64,000 bases of DNA from Deltaproteobacteria bacterium (GTDB lineage Bacteria > Desulfobacterota > Desulfarculia > Desulfarculales > Desulfarculaceae). The notes beneath the pieces were generated by a model. It was not told the origin of the DNA. It made no database searches and saw only the letters and a program-made list of their open reading frames with translations. The stretch spans positions 44,989 to 108,988 of the forward strand of contig JAHLLK010000012.1 of the NCBI GenBank assembly GCA_020444165.1, read 5' to 3'. Both the position numbers and the translations under genes were made by a program. This document shows, piece after piece, positions 53,458 to 62,568 of the stretch (the stretch's first letter is position 1; every line of letters begins with the position of its first letter).

Positions 53458-53784
53458 ATGCACGACGACTTTGAACTGATCCGTGGAAGCGGCAATGTCT
53501 TTCGCGACTTCGGCCGGCCCAACGCCGATATCGAGCAGGCCCGGGCCCTAATGGCCGCCAAGATTATTCGTACGCTGGAAGAACGTAAGTTGTCCACCCG
53601 GGAGGCGGAGAGGGTCACCGGCGTATCCCACTCCGAGTTTTCCAGGATACGCAACGCCAAGCTGGAACGGTTCCCCCTGGATCGCTTGATCACCATCCTG
53701 GGCAAGCTGGACCAGGGTATTGAAGTGAAATTGTCTTTCCGGCCTCGCCAGCCTGCAGACCACCAGGGCTTGCCAGCTTGCTGA
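53458..53784 (+). CDS. HigA/XRE-type helix-turn-helix protein (antitoxin-like)
   Basis: 108 residues. The core DFGRPNADIEQARALMAAKI followed by RTLEERKLSTREAERVTGVS matches the HTH_37-type antitoxins that pair with RelE/HigB-like toxins. GAAAGGAGGCCCTAC gives a strong ribosome site for ATG 53458. No toxin gene is found on either side, so it is an orphan regulator or the survivor of a broken module. Confidence 0.8.
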   Translation: MHDDFELIRGSGNVFRDFGRPNADIEQARALMAAKIIRTLEERKLSTREAERVTGVSHSEFSRIRNAKLERFPLDRLITILGKLDQGIEVKLSFRPRQPADHQGLPAC

Positions 53785-53984
53785 TAACCCGCTCCTGATT
53801 CGCCGCAGCCGCGCCTTGGGCCCACTGCGGTGTGAGGCAACTTTCCCAACCTAAATTATCTTAGGGCGGCTGGGCCAAGCCCGGCCCTCCCTGGTCCTCC
53901 TACCCCTCTCTCCCGCCATTTCCCGGTTGCCCCGGGCCCCCTCCCGGCCTATGCTGCCTTCACCCTTTTCCCTGGAGGACCGCC

Positions 53985-54389
53985 GTGAACCCTGACGAGT
54001 TGAAGAAAAAGACCGCCGCCACGGCCCAGGCCTATTTCGAGGGCTATCCCTGGGACCGTCCCTATGATCTTTGGCGGAGCTTCGACCCCGGTCTGGCCAA
54101 GGACCTGAGCCTGTTCATCACCGGCCAGATGTACGCCCGGGAAAAGCTGCCCCACCCCACCCGGCAGTTGGTGGCCATCGCGGCGCTGACCGCCCTGGAG
54201 CGGAAGGACGAGCTGCGGCTGCACATCTGGGCCGGGCTCAACGTGGGCCTGGAGCCGGCCCAGGTGGCCGAGGCCATCTTCCAGACCGGGATCTACGCCG
54301 GCATGCCCGTGGTGAACCAGGCCCTGGCCATATTGCGGGAGGTGTTGGAAGCGCGGGAGGCCCAGCAGAACGCGGCCGACCCGGCCTGA
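53985..54389 (+). CDS. Carboxymuconolactone decarboxylase-family protein
   Basis: 134 residues, all-helical, with the family pattern LPHPTRQLVAIAALTAL and ELRLHIWAGLNVGLEPAQVAEAIFQTGIYAG. It lacks the CxxC of AhpD-type peroxidases, so a peroxidase role is unlikely. GGAGGACCGCC precedes GTG 53985. It is convergent with nudC. The substrate is unknown. Confidence 0.85.
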   Translation: MNPDELKKKTAATAQAYFEGYPWDRPYDLWRSFDPGLAKDLSLFITGQMYAREKLPHPTRQLVAIAALTALERKDELRLHIWAGLNVGLEPAQVAEAIFQTGIYAGMPVVNQALAILREVLEAREAQQNAADPA

Positions 54390-54411
54390 GTCCTGGGCGC
54401 GGAAAGAATGC

Positions 54412-54449
54412 GAGGCCCCGGGGGATCCCCGAGGCCTCTCTCTTTTTCT
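54412..54449. terminator. Terminator between the convergent CMD-family gene and nudC
   Basis: GAGGCC-CC-GGGG and CCCC-GA-GGCCTC form a symmetrical stem followed by TCTCTTTTTC on the forward strand. It serves the forward gene; a reverse use would lack a clear T tract. Confidence 0.75.
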
Positions 54450-54486
54450 CCGCCCCTCTTGGAGCGACCCGCCCCGGGCCGCGGCC

Positions 54487-55344
54487 TCACTTCAGATCCA
54501 GCGGCACCCCGGGCGAGGGGTCCGGCCGGGAAAAGCGGGCCAGGAAGTGGTTGATGAGCTTGCGGGAGATGGTGTGCCCCGGGGGCAGGCGGGGCATGTT
54601 GTCCGGGGTGAACCAGGCGGCGTGCTCCAGCTCGCGGCCATCCACCCGGATCTCACCGCCCAGGTAGCGGGCGGTGAAGCCCACCATCAGCGAGTCCGGA
54701 AAAGGCCAGGGCTGGCTGCCGAAGTAGCGCACCTCGCCCACCTGCACCCCGGTCTCCTCGAACACCTCCCGGGCCACCGTCTCCTCCAGGGTCTCGCCCG
54801 GCTCCACGAACCCGGCCAGGGTGCTGTAGCGCCCCTTGGGCCAGGCGGGGTTGCGGCCCAGGAGGATGCGGTCGCCGTCCTCCACCGCCATGATCACCGC
54901 CGGCGAGAGCCGGGGGAACACGACCGCCCCGCAGGCCGGGCAGCGCTTGGCCCGCTCGTGGGTGTCCGGCCGCAACAGCCGCCCGCAGCGCCCGCAGTAC
55001 ACGTTCTTGCGGTCCCAGTCCAACACCATCACCGCCCGGGCGGTGAGCTTGAACATCTCCTCGTCCAGGATCATGTACAGGTCCCGGAGGCCCAGGAAGG
55101 CCAGGCCCGCGGGGGGTTGGGCCGCGGGGCCGGCCTCGGCGGTGTAGGCGGGCAGGCCATCCAGGAGACCCAGGTAGTTGCGGCGGCGGAGCCACAGCCC
55201 CAGCTCGTCCGGCGCGGCCAGGCGGGGAGGCCGGGGTTGGTCATCACTGGTGTCCACCAGCATCTCCCGCCCCCGGAAGACGAACCAGATCCCGGCCTCC
55301 GCCGCAGCGGGCGGCTCCAGGCCGGGCAGAAAGTCGAGACTCAT
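54487..55344 (-). CDS. nudC: NADH pyrophosphatase NudC (NAD-capped RNA decapping type)
   Basis: 285 residues. A four-Cys zinc ribbon (Cys117, 120, 135, 138), the Nudix box (about residues 178-200, GFVEPGETLEETVAREV onward) and the SQPWPFP signature (210-216) identify NudC, which hydrolyses NADH and removes NAD caps from RNA. The N-terminal domain of about 95 residues is the usual NUDIX-like partner. It is monocistronic. Confidence 0.96.
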   Translation of the reverse strand: MSLDFLPGLEPPAAAEAGIWFVFRGREMLVDTSDDQPRPPRLAAPDELGLWLRRRNYLGLLDGLPAYTAEAGPAAQPPAGLAFLGLRDLYMILDEEMFKLTARAVMVLDWDRKNVYCGRCGRLLRPDTHERAKRCPACGAVVFPRLSPAVIMAVEDGDRILLGRNPAWPKGRYSTLAGFVEPGETLEETVAREVFEETGVQVGEVRYFGSQPWPFPDSLMVGFTARYLGGEIRVDGRELEHAAWFTPDNMPRLPPGHTISRKLINHFLARFSRPDPSPGVPLDLK

Positions 55345-55519
55345 GAGGTTACTCGCAGGGTCCGGCCCCGCGCCGGGGGCGCGGGGGCAAAAAGGCCGCC
55401 CTGGCCTTGTTCAATCGCCAGGCGGCAAATCCACGATTTCGCCCCGCAGGCAAAGCACGCTGGGGGCCTGGGTTGGGCCTCCTGGCTCAATTTGCTTATT
55501 TTTTGAAAGCCTGCCAGGG

Positions 55520-55605
55520 GAAACTATGAAGTTTTTTGGGGGGAAGGGGGGTGTGGGGGGAAGGACCCTTTTTTTCAAAAAAGGGTCCTTCCCCCCACAT
55601 CTTCT
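55520..55605 (-). repeat. Dispersed repeat DPR, copy 6 (reverse orientation)
   Basis: Read on the reverse strand it follows the oxidoreductase stop: GATGTGGGGGGAAGGACCC, closing T/A tract, GGGTCCTTCCCCCCACACCC and tail AAAACTTCATAGTTT. Inner stem AAGGACCC / GGGTCCTT. It lies in the 55345-55641 gap. Confidence 0.92.
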
Positions 55606-55641
55606 CCCCTCCCTCCAACAGCCTTCTAGCTTACCGCAGGC

Positions 55642-56844
55642 TCAGGCGGTGAGGCGGGAGAAATCGAAGTCTTTTTCCTGCATCTGGGCCTGGAGGTGGG
55701 CTGCTTCCGCGCCTGCTTTCATGGCCTGGAGGGCCTCCTTCACCCCGGCGGTGAGGCCGAAGAAGATGAGCCCCGCGATCTTGCCGTCCTGGAACACGAT
55801 CTTGCGGTAGCTCTCCGCGTCCTGATACACCGCGCTGGGGAACTTGCCCTCGGCGTCGATCTCCCCGGCCGCGGTGAGGTCCACCCCCACCACCTTGAGC
55901 GAGTTGGACATCACCGTGCCCTGATAAAGCTCGGCGCCGCCGGCCATGTTTACCCCGGCCACCTGACCCTGCTCCAGACAGGCGGGCCAGATGCCGTAGA
56001 TGCGGCCCCGGTGCTCCACCAGATCGCCGGCGGCCCACACTCCCTCGCGGCTGGTTTGCAGCCGGTCGTCCACCTTCACGCCCTTGTCCGTGTCCAGGCC
56101 CATGGCCTGGGCCAGGTCCAGGTTGGGCCGGATGCCGGCCGAGAACAGCACCAGCCCGCCGGCCAGGTGGGCGCCGCCCTCCAGGGTGAGGCCGTCGGCC
56201 CGCGCCCCGCCGGTTATCTCCTTGCTCCGGGCCCCCAGATAGAAGCTGAAGCCCCGGCCCTCCAACAGCTTTTGCAGCATGGCCGCGGCGGCCGGGTCCA
56301 TCTGGCGGGGCAGCAGGCGGTCGAAAAACTCCACCACCTGCACCTGGAGCCCCAGCTTGGCCAGAGCCGCGCCAGCCTCCAGGCCCAGGAGCCCGCCGCC
56401 CACCAGGATCACCTGGGCCACTCCTCCGGCCGCCTCGCGGATCTGGTCCGCGTCGGCCACGGTCCGGAGGGCAAAGACCCCGGCCTTGTCCGATCCGGGC
56501 ACCGGCGGCACAAAGGAGCGCGCCCCGGTGGCCAGCAAAAGGGCGTCATAGGCCTCCCGGCTGCCGTCGCTCGCCTCCACCCAGGCGTCCTTGGGGTCCA
56601 CGGCGTTCACCGTAACCCCGGCCCGCAGGGTGATGTTGTTTTTGTCGTACCAGGCCTGGTCGTGCAGGGTGAAGCTCGGGACCTGCACTTCACCGGCCAG
56701 ATAGTCGATGAGCCGGGGGCGGTAATAGTAACCCAGCGGCTCGTCGGTATAGATGGTTATCTGGCCATCGGGGTCCCCGGTGCGTATTTTTTGAGCTGCC
56801 GAGGCCCCGGCCGCTCCATTGCCGATGATCACGTACTGGCGCAT
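55642..56844 (-). CDS. FAD/NAD(P)-dependent oxidoreductase (rubredoxin/nitrite-reductase-like)
   Basis: 400 residues from ATG 56844, with AAAGGGG upstream. FAD loop GNGAAGASAA (8-17), NAD loop VGGGLLGLEAGAAL and the GVWAAGDLVEH motif place it in the pyridine nucleotide-disulfide family without redox cysteines, similar to NADH-rubredoxin reductases and the NirB N-terminal half. A rubredoxin-reductase-like C-terminal domain follows. The partner acceptor is not adjacent; the rubredoxin-bearing rubrerythrin 30 kb away is a conceivable one. Confidence 0.88.
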   Translation of the reverse strand: MRQYVIIGNGAAGASAAQKIRTGDPDGQITIYTDEPLGYYYRPRLIDYLAGEVQVPSFTLHDQAWYDKNNITLRAGVTVNAVDPKDAWVEASDGSREAYDALLLATGARSFVPPVPGSDKAGVFALRTVADADQIREAAGGVAQVILVGGGLLGLEAGAALAKLGLQVQVVEFFDRLLPRQMDPAAAAMLQKLLEGRGFSFYLGARSKEITGGARADGLTLEGGAHLAGGLVLFSAGIRPNLDLAQAMGLDTDKGVKVDDRLQTSREGVWAAGDLVEHRGRIYGIWPACLEQGQVAGVNMAGGAELYQGTVMSNSLKVVGVDLTAAGEIDAEGKFPSAVYQDAESYRKIVFQDGKIAGLIFFGLTAGVKEALQAMKAGAEAAHLQAQMQEKDFDFSRLTA

Positions 56845-57286
56845 GTAAGAATCCCCTTTGCGTGGGCGAGAGTGAACTGGAGTAAGTTGTGGTTCCCCCC
56901 CCGGGGCCGACCCTTTGGCCGGGGGCGGGCGCCGGCCCCGGGCCTTCTCCGGGAGGCCCCCCTGACCGGCCACGGGTGTGACCAGTTCCTTCTATAGTGT
57001 CGGACCGGGTGCCGGGGGTGTGTCAAGCCGTTTGTGCCTGGTGGGCCGGAAGGAGAGGGAGCAGCGCGCTCCCCGGCCCGGGAGACCCCTCATAGCCCGG
57101 GGCCTGGCCGGGATTGGCGCCTGTGAATAGATTGGGGACAATTTTGGAAGAGCCTGCCGTACGGCCCCGCCTGGAAGGGCGGGAGCACCTCCCCCGGCTT
57201 GGCAACACCCTCCTGGGAATGGTGACTAATCCTCCCCTGGCGCGCCCAGCCGGGGGCGCTTCCCGCCTCTCCCGCCCAGGCCCGAC

Positions 57287-57317
57287 AAAAAAATCGCCGG
57301 GAGTGGCTCCCGGCGAT
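57287..57317 (-). terminator. Intrinsic terminator of the enoyl-CoA hydratase gene
   Basis: On the reverse strand ATCGCCGGGAG-CCA-CTCCCGGCGAT is a perfect 11-bp stem followed by seven T, 25 bp after the stop. The rest of the 56845-57341 gap shows no gene. Confidence 0.93.
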
Positions 57318-57341
57318 GGCAGACGGATTCGGGAAGCGGAA

Positions 57342-58064
57342 TCAATAACCGACCATGACGTTCAACGGCTCGATATACTTGGGGTCCTCATCCGCGATGA
57401 CCTGCACCTGCCGGGCATAGAAGCGCCGCTTCATCTCGCCGAAGATGCCCCGCTTCTTGTCAAAGCCCTTGGCGAATTCCAGGGAGCGGGTCATCAGGTC
57501 GTCCAGGTCGGCGCAGGAGGCCACCAGCACCCGGCGCTCGGCCAGCTCCGGCGCGCCCAGGGCCCGGCCGGTGAGGGCCATCTCCTGCAAGAGATCCTGG
57601 GGCACGGCCTTGGACACGAAGGCCAGCATGCCCGGCAGGAAGGGGATGCCCACGTTCACCTCGGGGAAGCAGAAAAAGCCCTTGTCCGCGCGCATGAAGC
57701 GGAAATCGCAGGCGCAGGACATGATGGCGCCGTTGCCGTAGGCGTGGCCGTTGATGGCCGCGATCACCGGCAGGGGAAAGAGCAAAAGGCGGGTGAATAT
57801 CTGGTTCATGCCGTAGAGGAAACTCTTCACCACTTCCAGCTCGCCGGCGTTGAAGCGGGCCCCCAGCCAGGCGGTGTCGATCCCCTGGGAGAAGTTCTTC
57901 TGGTCGTCCGAGGTGAGGATCAGGGCCTTCACCTCCTGGTCGGCCTCCACTTCGTCCAGGGCGGCCAGCAGGGCCTGGGCAAAGTCCAGGTTCATCTTGT
58001 TGGCCCCGTTGGTCATGGTCAGGATGGCCACGGCGCCGTCTTTTTGCCAATTCATCAAAAACAT
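57342..58064 (-). CDS. Enoyl-CoA hydratase/isomerase family protein
   Basis: 240 residues from ATG 58064 (GAGGAAAAT just upstream). The crotonase fold is clear: ALILTSDDQKNFSQGIDT with the oxyanion-hole region, and AINGHAYGNGAIMSCACDF. The usual catalytic Glu of hydratases would lie in FCFPEVNVGIPF. CoA intermediates of beta-oxidation or of aromatic degradation are likely substrates. It is monocistronic, with its own terminator. Confidence 0.85.
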   Translation of the reverse strand: MFLMNWQKDGAVAILTMTNGANKMNLDFAQALLAALDEVEADQEVKALILTSDDQKNFSQGIDTAWLGARFNAGELEVVKSFLYGMNQIFTRLLLFPLPVIAAINGHAYGNGAIMSCACDFRFMRADKGFFCFPEVNVGIPFLPGMLAFVSKAVPQDLLQEMALTGRALGAPELAERRVLVASCADLDDLMTRSLEFAKGFDKKRGIFGEMKRRFYARQVQVIADEDPKYIEPLNVMVGY

Positions 58065-58138
58065 ATTTTCCTCGCTCTGTTTAGAGCCGTGCGGGCGATG
58101 ATGGGGAAGGCGGGCAAGCGGAAAGGGCGGGCCCGGGC

Positions 58139-58978
58139 TCAGGGCTTCCCGGCGGCCACACCCAGGCGCCACTCCACCCCGTGCAGGGTCACGGTGGTCC
58201 AGAGGTTCGAGCAGGTCTCCGGCGCGGGCAGGCCCTCGCTCAGGACCGGGCAGGGCCCGGCGTCGCCCCGGGGCTGGGAAACCACTCGGCGCACCACCCG
58301 GGCCGCCGCCTCGTCCTGGCTGATCAACGGCACTTCCAGCACGTTGAGCCCGATCTCCTCGGGATGGCTGTGGTAGAGCATCATGCCGTCGGTCTGCAGC
58401 AGGTAAAAGGATAGCCGGCTCTGGTCCCGGAGGGGCTCCAGCACCTGGCCGGCCAGGCGGGCCGGGTTGAACACCAGGCTCACCGAGCCCAAAAACTGGC
58501 CGTCGGCGTCCAACACCGGGCGCTCCAGGTCCACGCCCCACACCCCTTCCGTGGTCCAGAACAGCTTGCTGAGCACCGGCCGCCGCTGCTCCCGCAGGCG
58601 CTTCTGCCAGGGCTCGCGGTCCAGCTCGGCCACGGTGAAGCGCTGGTAACCCGCCGGCCCCCGGGCGGCCAAAAGCCCCCGGGGCCCCAGGGCGGCGCAG
58701 TCGCTGGCCAGGGCGGCCTGGCGGCACAGCCCGGCCAAGACCTCCTCGGCCGGCCGGCCCTTTAGGCCGGTCTGGCCCAGGGACACCGCCGCGCCGGCCA
58801 CCAGGGCGTCCAGGTCCTCCAGGGATTTTTGCAGAGCCTGGCGGCCTTGTTCCAACCGGGCCGCCGGGTCCGCGGCCACGGGCGGCGCGGGCGATGGGGC
58901 GCCGGCCGAGGCTGTCCCCGCCGGCCCCCAGAGAGCCAGCAACACCAGGACACCAACGCTTGCCCAGAACTGCCTCAC
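58139..58978 (-). CDS. Secreted Cache-type sensor-domain protein
   Basis: 279 residues from GTG 58978, preferred because GAGGCAAAAGGC precedes it and a signal peptide begins at once (VGVLVLLALWGPAGTASAGA). The mature protein has a long first helix (RLEQGRQALQKSLEDLDALV) and the paired strands of a double-Cache fold, including VLDADGQFLGSVSLVFNPARL and LLQTDGMMLYHSHPEEIGLNV. No transmembrane or output domain follows, so it may present a ligand to a separate receptor or kinase; the kinase gene at 59439 is divergent. Confidence 0.75.
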   Translation of the reverse strand: MRQFWASVGVLVLLALWGPAGTASAGAPSPAPPVAADPAARLEQGRQALQKSLEDLDALVAGAAVSLGQTGLKGRPAEEVLAGLCRQAALASDCAALGPRGLLAARGPAGYQRFTVAELDREPWQKRLREQRRPVLSKLFWTTEGVWGVDLERPVLDADGQFLGSVSLVFNPARLAGQVLEPLRDQSRLSFYLLQTDGMMLYHSHPEEIGLNVLEVPLISQDEAAARVVRRVVSQPRGDAGPCPVLSEGLPAPETCSNLWTTVTLHGVEWRLGVAAGKP

Positions 58979-59319
58979 GCCTTTTGCCTCGCCGCTCGGG
59001 GGTTCGCCGTGGGCCGGGCTCCGGCGGAACCGGATGGCCGCAGCCCCCGCCTTCCGCCCCGGCCCTCGCCAAGTGACCATGCTAGCAGACCCGGAGTGCC
59101 CCAACAAGATGTTGCCGGGCCCGGAGCCCTTCACACCTCCGATTGACCAGTTGGCAGCCCTCTTTATACTATATGAGGACCAAACTCCGGGGGGGCCTCT
59201 CGGGAAGGTTGCCAACCACCTGCGCGGAGTTTGACGGAGCATTCATCCCATGGCTTTTTGGGGCCACTTCCCGCGTTGGAAAGGAATTCCGGATTCAAGG
59301 ATATTTTTGCGCAAGCAAA

Positions 59320-59406
59320 TGAAAACTATAAAGTTTTTTTGGGGAGGGGGGTGTGGGGGGAGCCCCTTTTTTTTCAAAAAAAGGGGCTCCCCCCACATCT
59401 TCCCCT
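59320..59406 (-). repeat. Dispersed repeat DPR, copy 7 (reverse orientation)
   Basis: On the reverse strand: GATGTGGGGGGAGCCCC, T/A closing tract, GGGGCTCCCCCCACACCCCC, tail AAAAAACTTTATAGTTTTC. Inner stem AGCCCC / GGGGCT. It occupies the divergent gap 58979-59438, unlike the copies that follow stop codons. Confidence 0.92.
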
Positions 59407-59438
59407 TCTTCCGTCAGACTCCTGAGGGATAAACGCGC

Positions 59439-61406
59439 ATGGCCGCCCAGACGCCGCCGAGCACTCCGGAACCGGGTCCGCGGGGATTGTTCTCCCGCAC
59501 CTTGGGCTCCCTGTCCTTCCGCTTGTCCTTCCCGGTGGGGCTGGTGATCTTCGCCGCCGTGGCCCTCGCGGCCTACCTGAACCTGGGCTTCCAGGAGCGC
59601 CGCGCCCTGGAGCGGGTTTCGGCCGAAGGCGAGGGGTTTGCCGAGACCTTGAAGCGCGCGGCATTCCGCGACATGCCGGCCGGTCAGCCGGGCCACCTTT
59701 ACCAGATCATCCACGACTTGGCCGACCAACCCGGAGTGCACCGGGTGCGCATCTACAACGCCGCAGGGGTCATCGGCTTCTCCACCCACAGCGGCGAGGC
59801 GGGGCAAAGCGTGGATATGAGCGCCGAGGCCTGCCTGGCCTGCCACACCGGCCCCCTGCCCTTGGCCCATCTGCCCCGCACCGATCGCAGCCGGGTGTTC
59901 CGGGGCCCGCATGGCCGGCGCTACCTGGGCACCATCCTGCCGCTCTATAACCGCCCGGCCTGTTCCGAAGCGCCCTGCCACGCCCACGACCCCGGCAAGA
60001 AGGTGCTGGGGGTGCTGGACGTGCAGCTCGGCCTGGCCGGGATGGACGCCCAACTGGCTCAGGAGCGGCGCTGGACCCTGGGCTTTGCCGCGCTCTTGTT
60101 CCTGGCCGTGTCCACTATCATTGGATGCAGCGTGATCCTCACGGTGAACCGGGCGGTCCGCCGCCTGCGGACCCAGGTGGCCAAGGTGGCGGCCGGCGAC
60201 CTCTTCACCGTGGCCGCGGTGGAAGCCCCGGCCGAGCTGGGGCAATTGGCCGAGTCCATCAACCTCATGGCCCAGGCCGTGGCCCGGCGTACCGAGGCCC
60301 AGCGCGGGCGCTACCGCCGCTTTCTGGAGGACTCGCCCGACGCCATCCTGGTGCTGGACCAGGAAGGCCGGGTTATCCTGGCCAACCCCGAGGCCGGGCG
60401 GGTGCTGGGACGGCCCGAGACCACCCTGGCCGGCCGGCCCCTGTGGGAGCTGGTGGGCCGCGAGGACCGGCAGGAGGTGCTGCGCTCGGTGGAGGAGGCC
60501 CTGGGGCCCCACCGGGTGTGCAGCCTCTTGCGGCTCACCCTGGTGGGCGAGGACGGCCGCACCCGGCTGTTGGAGGGGCGCTTCCGGGGCATCGAGCTGG
60601 CCGAAGGCGAGGCCGGGGTGGTGGGCAACTTCCTGGACGTGACCGAGCGGGGCAATCTGGAGGCCCAATTGGTGAAGCAGGCCGCCGCGGCCGCGGTGGG
60701 CCGCACCGTGGCCGGGCTGGCCCCCTACCTCCGCAACCTGGTGCACGGCTCGGGCAACGCCGCCTACATCGTGGACGAGGGCCTCGCCGCCGGGGACCAG
60801 GACCTGATCCGCCGGGGCTGGCGCATGGTGGTCCAGAGCCTGCACCGGGTGGGCCGGGTCACCAACGACCTTTTGTTCTACGCCGACTACCGCCTGGAGC
60901 GGCCCGTGGCCGTGGACCTGAGCCAGGTGCTGACCGCGGCCGCCCGCCAGGCCGGCCCCCGGGCCGAGCGGGACGGGGTGACCCTGGAGATCGCCGCGGA
61001 ACCAGCCTCTTGCCGCGCCACCGGCGACCCCGAGGGCCTGGTGCGCGCGGTCTCCAACCTGGTGGTCAACGCCCTGGACGCCCTGGCCGGCGGGTCGCCG
61101 CCGCCCGGGGGCGGGCGGGTGACCCTGGCCTGCCGCCGCGACCCGGCCGGGCATTGGGTGCTGGCCGTGGCCGACAACGGCCCGGGGCTGGACCCCGGGG
61201 CCGGGGGGCAGATCCTCACCGGGCTCTACACCACCAAAGGCGCCGGCGGCACCGGCATGGGGCTCTTGCTCTGCCAAAAAGTGGCCGAGGAGCACGGCGG
61301 CTTCCTGGCCTACGCCGACCAGCCGGGCCCGGGCGCGGAGTTCCGCCTGGTGTGGCCGGACCGGCCCCGGGCCGCGGAGGCCGCGCCCGCCCCGCCCGCC
61401 GCCTAA
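59439..61406 (+). CDS. Membrane histidine-kinase-like protein with periplasmic c-haem motifs and no canonical phospho-acceptor His
   Basis: 655 residues. TM1 about 28-50, periplasmic domain, TM2 about 210-232, HAMP-like linker, PAS (about 285-400), dimerisation region and HATPase. The periplasmic domain has CLACH (132-136) and CSEAPCH (175-181), the second a CX4CH site, so covalent haem and redox or gas sensing are likely. The expected H box reads VAGLAPYLRN with Pro429 where related kinases have His; the ATPase N box (from Asn540), DNGPGLD and GTGMGL look intact. No response regulator is adjacent. Confidence 0.85.
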   Translation: MAAQTPPSTPEPGPRGLFSRTLGSLSFRLSFPVGLVIFAAVALAAYLNLGFQERRALERVSAEGEGFAETLKRAAFRDMPAGQPGHLYQIIHDLADQPGVHRVRIYNAAGVIGFSTHSGEAGQSVDMSAEACLACHTGPLPLAHLPRTDRSRVFRGPHGRRYLGTILPLYNRPACSEAPCHAHDPGKKVLGVLDVQLGLAGMDAQLAQERRWTLGFAALLFLAVSTIIGCSVILTVNRAVRRLRTQVAKVAAGDLFTVAAVEAPAELGQLAESINLMAQAVARRTEAQRGRYRRFLEDSPDAILVLDQEGRVILANPEAGRVLGRPETTLAGRPLWELVGREDRQEVLRSVEEALGPHRVCSLLRLTLVGEDGRTRLLEGRFRGIELAEGEAGVVGNFLDVTERGNLEAQLVKQAAAAAVGRTVAGLAPYLRNLVHGSGNAAYIVDEGLAAGDQDLIRRGWRMVVQSLHRVGRVTNDLLFYADYRLERPVAVDLSQVLTAAARQAGPRAERDGVTLEIAAEPASCRATGDPEGLVRAVSNLVVNALDALAGGSPPPGGGRVTLACRRDPAGHWVLAVADNGPGLDPGAGGQILTGLYTTKGAGGTGMGLLLCQKVAEEHGGFLAYADQPGPGAEFRLVWPDRPRAAEAAPAPPAA

Positions 61407-61587
61407 CTCTCCCGGCTTGGCTCTCCAACGGGAAGCTGAGCCCTCCTGCCTCCCAACCGCGCGGCAGAGCGGGAAGTTTCACCGGGCGGCCACGTTTCCG
61501 TAACCCAGGGCGGGCAAGCTGAAGCCCTGGTCGGCGCGGCGCGGGGCCGGAGGGCCCGGCCCGGCCCCCGGCCTCGGGAGGCCTAGC

Positions 61588-61944
61588 ATGTCTGCCAGAA
61601 AATCCTTCCCCCGGGTCCTGCCCCGGCGTTCCGCGGTGCGTCTGGGGTTCTGGTCCACCCTGCTCATCAACCTGTTCACCCCGGTGGACGGTTTGAACCT
61701 GTTGTTCGGCCGCCGCTTTTTCCGCGACCGGCCCTATGCCTACGCCCCCTACCTGGCCCGGGCCGGGGCGCGCACCCTGGGCCGGGGGCTTCGGGTGATC
61801 TGGGCGGCCAAACGGGAAAAAACAGCCAAGCTCATCCTGGCCGGCCGCAAATACGGCGGGATTCCCGAGCGCCACCGCCGGCTTTGCCGCAAAACCCCTT
61901 GCGGCCGGCTCCGGCTTTGGGCCGCCTTGTTGCATCAGGGCTGA
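61588..61944 (+). CDS. Small basic protein of unknown function
   Basis: 118 residues, rich in Arg and Leu, with one weakly hydrophobic stretch (LGFWSTLLINLFTPVDGLNLL). GGGAGGCCTAGC precedes ATG 61588. There is no recognised domain. Codon use fits the neighbours, but the high GC content makes spurious frames common here, so it is only moderately supported. Confidence 0.45.
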   Translation: MSARKSFPRVLPRRSAVRLGFWSTLLINLFTPVDGLNLLFGRRFFRDRPYAYAPYLARAGARTLGRGLRVIWAAKREKTAKLILAGRKYGGIPERHRRLCRKTPCGRLRLWAALLHQG

Positions 61945-62399
61945 GCGCGCCCCCGGGCCGAAAAACAAACCTCCGCCCGTTTTCTTTGCCAGGCGGCAAA
62001 AAGGCCCTTTTGCCAATCATCTCATTTTGCTTGGCTTTTTTCGGCCCCCCAAATCCCCGCCCCCTCCTGGCTCGCTCCCGGAGCTATTGTTCGCCCCCCG
62101 CGCCCGGTAAGGTCACCCTCCACCAGGGCATAAGTTTGGGGGAAGGGTGGACAAATCCTTTTCCCCATGAAAGAATTGTGCTATCAAAGAGGGTACGGAC
62201 TCGCCCTGAAACCGTGTAGCGGTACGTGCGGACCCAGCGGCATTGAGGGCGTCCCGGCCGGGACTTAGGTGTGGTGGCAGGCCGGAGCGGACACGAGGAC
62301 GGCGTGTATATCCTTGCGTACCGCCTCGGATAATGCTACATTTTTAAAAAATTTGCTTTGACAACAGGGTCCCGGAAATTGCAGGCTATAGAGGGAGTC

Positions 62400-62428
62400 C
62401 ATGGGATATGGCGCGCTTAGGTTATACT
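62400..62428 (+). promoter_or_regulatory. Possible promoter within the 624-bp gap before the secreted 126-residue gene
   Basis: TATACT (62423-62428) would be a good -10 but the base run 17 bp upstream (CATGGG) is a poor -35. A second pair, TTGACA near 62358 with TATAGA, has a 23-bp spacing, too long for sigma-70. A perfect TGGCGCGCCA palindrome follows at 62441-62450. The gap 61945-62568 also has a GGCAAAA-AGGCCC-TTTTGCC hairpin near 61993 and otherwise no gene or riboswitch I can recognise. Confidence 0.3.
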
Positions 62429-62568
62429 AAGGATGTTGCCTGGCGCGCCAAAGCTGGTCACGTGGGCTTGTTTTAAGTGCCGCCGGTCGAGTATGGACAG
62501 GGGGAAAGGGCGTCCTCTGCCTTACCCGGCAGGCGGCAGACAGTAAAATTGATAAAGGAGGAAAGGAA

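Noticed and set aside
62167..62268. A 33-residue Cys-containing open frame before the secreted-protein gene
   Set aside because: There is no ribosome site and no known family; it is too short to support.
62358..62392. TTGACA with TATAGA as a sigma-70 promoter
   Set aside because: Spacing is 23 bp, outside the workable range.
61945..62568. Riboswitch or 6S-like RNA in the long gap
   Set aside because: No conserved riboswitch core (cobalamin, c-di-GMP, fluoride, TPP) could be recognised by eye.
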